A stretch of 64,000 nt of DNA from assembly GCF_022695515.1 (NCBI RefSeq), contig NZ_JALDPT010000028.1:1-64000 (forward strand). The letters are read 5' to 3'. The notes beneath the pieces are model-generated. The model was not told the origin of the DNA. It did not search any database and saw nothing but the letters and a program-made list of their open reading frames with translations. This document shows, one piece after another, positions 61,489 to 64,000 of this stretch. The translations under genes were made by a program, and so were the position numbers. Source of the stretch: Phenylobacterium aquaticum. GTDB taxonomy: Bacteria > Pseudomonadota > Alphaproteobacteria > Caulobacterales > Caulobacteraceae. The stretch's first letter is position 1. Each line of letters opens with the position of its first letter.

Positions 61489-62292
61489 GTGTCGAGCTAT
61501 CTGGAGACCCTCTCCGCATGGTTCCGCCGCCGGCTGGACGGGCCGGGCCATATGGCGACTCGGGAAGACGCCAACCTTGGCCTGAAGGTGCTGGCGATCT
61601 GGCGCTCGCGCATGATCGCCGAAGCCATCGTCCGCCGCCTGGGCTCCAAGGTCCTGGCCGGGCCCTTCGCGGGCATGACCTATTCCACCGAGGCCACCGA
61701 GGGCGCGCTCGCCCCGCGCCTGCTCGGCACCTATGAGAGCGAGCTGCATCCGCATCTCGAGGCCCTGACGGCGCGCGGCGTCGACTGCGTGATCGATGTC
61801 GGCTGCGCCGAGGGCTATTACGCCGTAGGCCTGGCGCGGTTGTTGCCCCAGGCCGCGGTCTACGCCTTCGACCTGGACCCCGCGGCGCTCAAGGCCTGTC
61901 GCGCCCTGGCCGAGCAGAACGGCGTGGCCGAGCGGGTCGAGACCTCGGACGGCTTCACGCCGCAGACCCCGCAGGCGTTCGCCGACCGCCGCTGCCTGGT
62001 GATCATGGATGTGGAGGGGGCGGAGGACGACCTGCTGCGCCCCGATCTCGCCCCGGCGCTCGCCGGCATGAGCCTGATCGTCGAGACCCATGATGTGATC
62101 CGCCCGGGCGTCCGCGAGCGCGTGATCGCCCGCTTCGCCGCGACCCACGACATCGTCCAGGTTGATCCCGGGCCCAAGCCGCAGGTCCTGCCGGAATTCC
62201 TGCGCGGCGCCAGCCACCTCGACCAGCTGCTGGCCGTCTGGGAGTTCCGCGCCGGCCCCACCCCCTGGCTGGTGATGACCCCGAAGGGTTAA
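61489..62292 (+). CDS. SAM-dependent methyltransferase (FkbM-like)
   Basis: A 267-residue methyltransferase: motif I VIDVGCAEGYYAVGLARLLP (about 104-123), acidic loop YAFDLDPAA, and IMDVEGAEDDLL as in FkbM-type enzymes. It follows the ABC pair by 59 bases and its stop overlaps the convergent ycaQ gene by 4. Acceptor unknown, perhaps a surface sugar or lipid. Confidence 0.83.
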   Translation: MSSYLETLSAWFRRRLDGPGHMATREDANLGLKVLAIWRSRMIAEAIVRRLGSKVLAGPFAGMTYSTEATEGALAPRLLGTYESELHPHLEALTARGVDCVIDVGCAEGYYAVGLARLLPQAAVYAFDLDPAALKACRALAEQNGVAERVETSDGFTPQTPQAFADRRCLVIMDVEGAEDDLLRPDLAPALAGMSLIVETHDVIRPGVRERVIARFAATHDIVQVDPGPKPQVLPEFLRGASHLDQLLAVWEFRAGPTPWLVMTPKG

Positions 62293-63491
62293 GCCCCCAG
62301 GGCGTCGGCGAGCGCCGGGGCCAGATCACCCTTCGGCGCGACCCGCACATCGCCAAGCCCCAGCCAGCCCGCCATCAGCCGCAGCTCCGCGGCCAGCGCC
62401 GCGGCGGTGTCCGGCCCGGCCCCCGGCTCGGCATGGGCGGCCAGCACCGCCAGCACCCCGGCCTTGCGCTCGGCCTTGAGATCGACCCGGGCGGTGATCG
62501 CCTCGCGCTCCAGGAAGGGCAGGACATAATAGCCGTGGGTGCGCTTGTGGGCCGGGGTGTAGATCTCCAGCCTAACCCTCACCCCGAACAGCCGCTCGGT
62601 CCGCTCGCGGAACCAGATCAGGTTGTCGAAAGGCGAGAGCAGGGCGCGGGCCTCGATCTTCCGCGGCCGGCGGGCGGCCGGGTCGAGATAGGCCGGCCGG
62701 TCCCAGCCCTCCACCGTCACCGGAACCAGCTCGCCGGCCTCGACCAGCTCGGCGACGCGGGCCTTGGAGTCGGCGGGCGGCATGCGGAAATAGTCGCGCA
62801 GGTCGGGCTCCGTCGCCACGCCCTGGGCGCGGGCGGCGATGCGGATCAGCTGCCGCTGCGCCTCGGCCCGGTCGGGGGTCGGCGCCTCGCGCACCGCCTT
62901 GGGATGGATCTTCTCCGGCAGGCCATAGACCCGCTCGAAGGTCCCCCGCCGTGTCGCGGTGGTCAGCTGGCCGGTCCAGAACAGGCATTCCAGCGCCCGC
63001 TTGCCCTCGCTCCAGCCCCACCAGCCGCCGACCCCCTTGGCGCCGATCTCCAGCTCCGAGGCCGACAGCGGGCCGCGCCGGGCGATCTCGGCGAGCGCCC
63101 GGTCGATGAAGTCGGCATGGCTGTGCAGGAACCGCGCGACGCCGTTCCAGACCCCGACCCCTTCGGCCGCATCGTCCATGCGCCAGCGCATCAGGGGCTG
63201 CAGCGCGTGCGGCGCCAGCGAGGCCTCGTGCATCCAGTATTCGAACAGGTCGGCCTTCCGGCCCCAGGCGATCTCTTCCAGCAGGGCGCGCGGATATGCG
63301 CCCAGCCGCGAAAACAGCGGCAGATAGTGGGTGCGCGAGACCACGTTCACCGAATCGATCTGCAGCAGGCCCAGCCGGTCGATGGTCTTCAGCAGCTGGC
63401 GGCGGCCGGCCTCTGCGGGCCGGGGCTCGGCGAAGCCCTGGGCGGCGAGCGCAATGCGTCGCGCGGCGACGGCGGAGAGGGTGGGTTTCAT
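62289..63491 (-). CDS. ycaQ: Winged-helix DNA glycosylase, YcaQ/AlkX family
   Basis: A 400-residue protein of the HTH_42 family. The N-terminal helices IDRLGLLQIDSVNVVSRTHY are typical, including the Q-x-D of the active site, and SPFDNLIWFRERTERLFG marks the C-terminal half. E. coli YcaQ removes alkylated bases and unhooks interstrand crosslinks. Its ATG overlaps the stop of the next upstream gene (ATGA). Confidence 0.9.
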   Translation of the reverse strand: MKPTLSAVAARRIALAAQGFAEPRPAEAGRRQLLKTIDRLGLLQIDSVNVVSRTHYLPLFSRLGAYPRALLEEIAWGRKADLFEYWMHEASLAPHALQPLMRWRMDDAAEGVGVWNGVARFLHSHADFIDRALAEIARRGPLSASELEIGAKGVGGWWGWSEGKRALECLFWTGQLTTATRRGTFERVYGLPEKIHPKAVREAPTPDRAEAQRQLIRIAARAQGVATEPDLRDYFRMPPADSKARVAELVEAGELVPVTVEGWDRPAYLDPAARRPRKIEARALLSPFDNLIWFRERTERLFGVRVRLEIYTPAHKRTHGYYVLPFLEREAITARVDLKAERKAGVLAVLAAHAEPGAGPDTAAALAAELRLMAGWLGLGDVRVAPKGDLAPALADALGA

Positions 63492-64000
63492 GGACGGGGA
63501 AGTCCAAGCGCCTGGAGAATCACCTCGGCGGCGGCCTCCGGCTCAAGCCGGCTGGTGTCGACCGTCAGCTCGGCCGGCAGGTCGCGATAGGCCTGGGAGC
63601 CCTCCGCCCTCAGCCGCCTGAGCATCGCCAGGGAGTCCAGCTTGCCCGAGCCCTTGCGCGATTCTGACTCGACCCGCGCCTCCTGCACCTCGACCGGTGC
63701 GGTGAGCCCCACGAACCGGACCCGGCCGCCATGTCTCTCGACGACGGCGACGGCGTCGTCCGGAAAGCCGGGCGTGACCGTGTTCTCCGGCGCGAAGGTG
63801 AAGATCAGCGAGCGGTCCGCTTGGGCTGCGGCCTCGAACATCTGCAGCCACATGGATTCCCTTAGGGCCACGAAGGGCGGGCTGCCGAACGGGAACACGG
63901 CGTGCACCGCATTGACGATCAGGTGGTTGTGAAACAGGGCCAGGCCCGTGCGCTGCGCCAGGGCCGTGGCGACCGTCAGTTTGCCGACCGCCGCCGGGCC
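63488..64000 (-). CDS. P-loop kinase-like ATPase (5' end cut by window)
   Basis: The visible 170 residues include GPAAVGKLTVATALAQRTG, a Walker A region just inside the edge, and HNHLIVNAVHAVF. It resembles small AAA/shikimate-kinase-fold proteins. RESRKGSGKLDS later in the protein is a plausible lid. The start lies beyond base 64000. Substrate not recognised. Confidence 0.75.
   Translation of the reverse strand, partial: GPAAVGKLTVATALAQRTGLALFHNHLIVNAVHAVFPFGSPPFVALRESMWLQMFEAAAQADRSLIFTFAPENTVTPGFPDDAVAVVERHGGRVRFVGLTAPVEVQEARVESESRKGSGKLDSLAMLRRLRAEGSQAYRDLPAELTVDTSRLEPEAAAEVILQALGLPRP

Overview
The window is about 70% GC with tightly packed genes. It looks like a chromosomal segment of an alphaproteobacterium of the order Caulobacterales (Caulobacter- or Phenylobacterium-like). 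The grounds are the surface-protein locus (type I ABC exporter, HlyD-type adaptor, RTX/S-layer-like protein, glycosyltransferases), the phoR-pstCAB-phoU-phoB order, a TTGACG-type -35 element and the gene content. No tRNA, rRNA, CRISPR, insertion sequence or prophage was seen.

Region 1 (1-27.6 kb) is a cell-surface glycan and S-layer-like locus. It has a sulfotransferase/glycosyltransferase operon on the minus strand (5959 to 614) and a second glycosyltransferase operon on the plus strand (6089-10326). Three proteins in these operons carry the same 38-39-residue repeat. Next come a DUF6270 protein, the type I exporter pair, an arginine-free RTX protein followed by a textbook terminator, another glycosyltransferase and a second sulfotransferase. 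A seven-gene operon (19784-25333) with overlapping stops and starts makes a CDP-linked, probably C-methylated and O-acylated, deoxysugar. A TPR-GT41 (SPINDLY/OGT-type) protein glycosyltransferase ends the region. Together these suggest synthesis, modification (sulfation, acylation) and export of surface polysaccharide and protein.

Region 2 (27.7-37.4 kb) is nutrient uptake. It has a SemiSWEET transporter, a sulfate-binding protein, an OprO/P-type porin, and divergently phoR, pstC, pstA, pstB, phoU and phoB, with two Pho-box-like sites. Region 3 (37.4-64 kb) is mostly housekeeping. It has purD, a lipid A export and Kdo operon (MsbA-like ABC, DUF374 acyltransferase, CDF transporter, waaA, lpxK), pmbA-cysQ-DUF4170, ubiD, ubiA, small enzymes, a fatty acid desaturase, a trypsin-like protease, two tandem ABC exporters behind a possible leader-peptide attenuator, and a YcaQ-type glycosylase.

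Five genes (GT2-WbsX, rfbG, GT41, cysQ, ubiD) are each interrupted by a single-base indel, and a GT8-like gene may be altered at its 3' end. Several are housekeeping genes, so consensus sequence errors are more likely than true pseudogenes. Each is annotated over its restored span.
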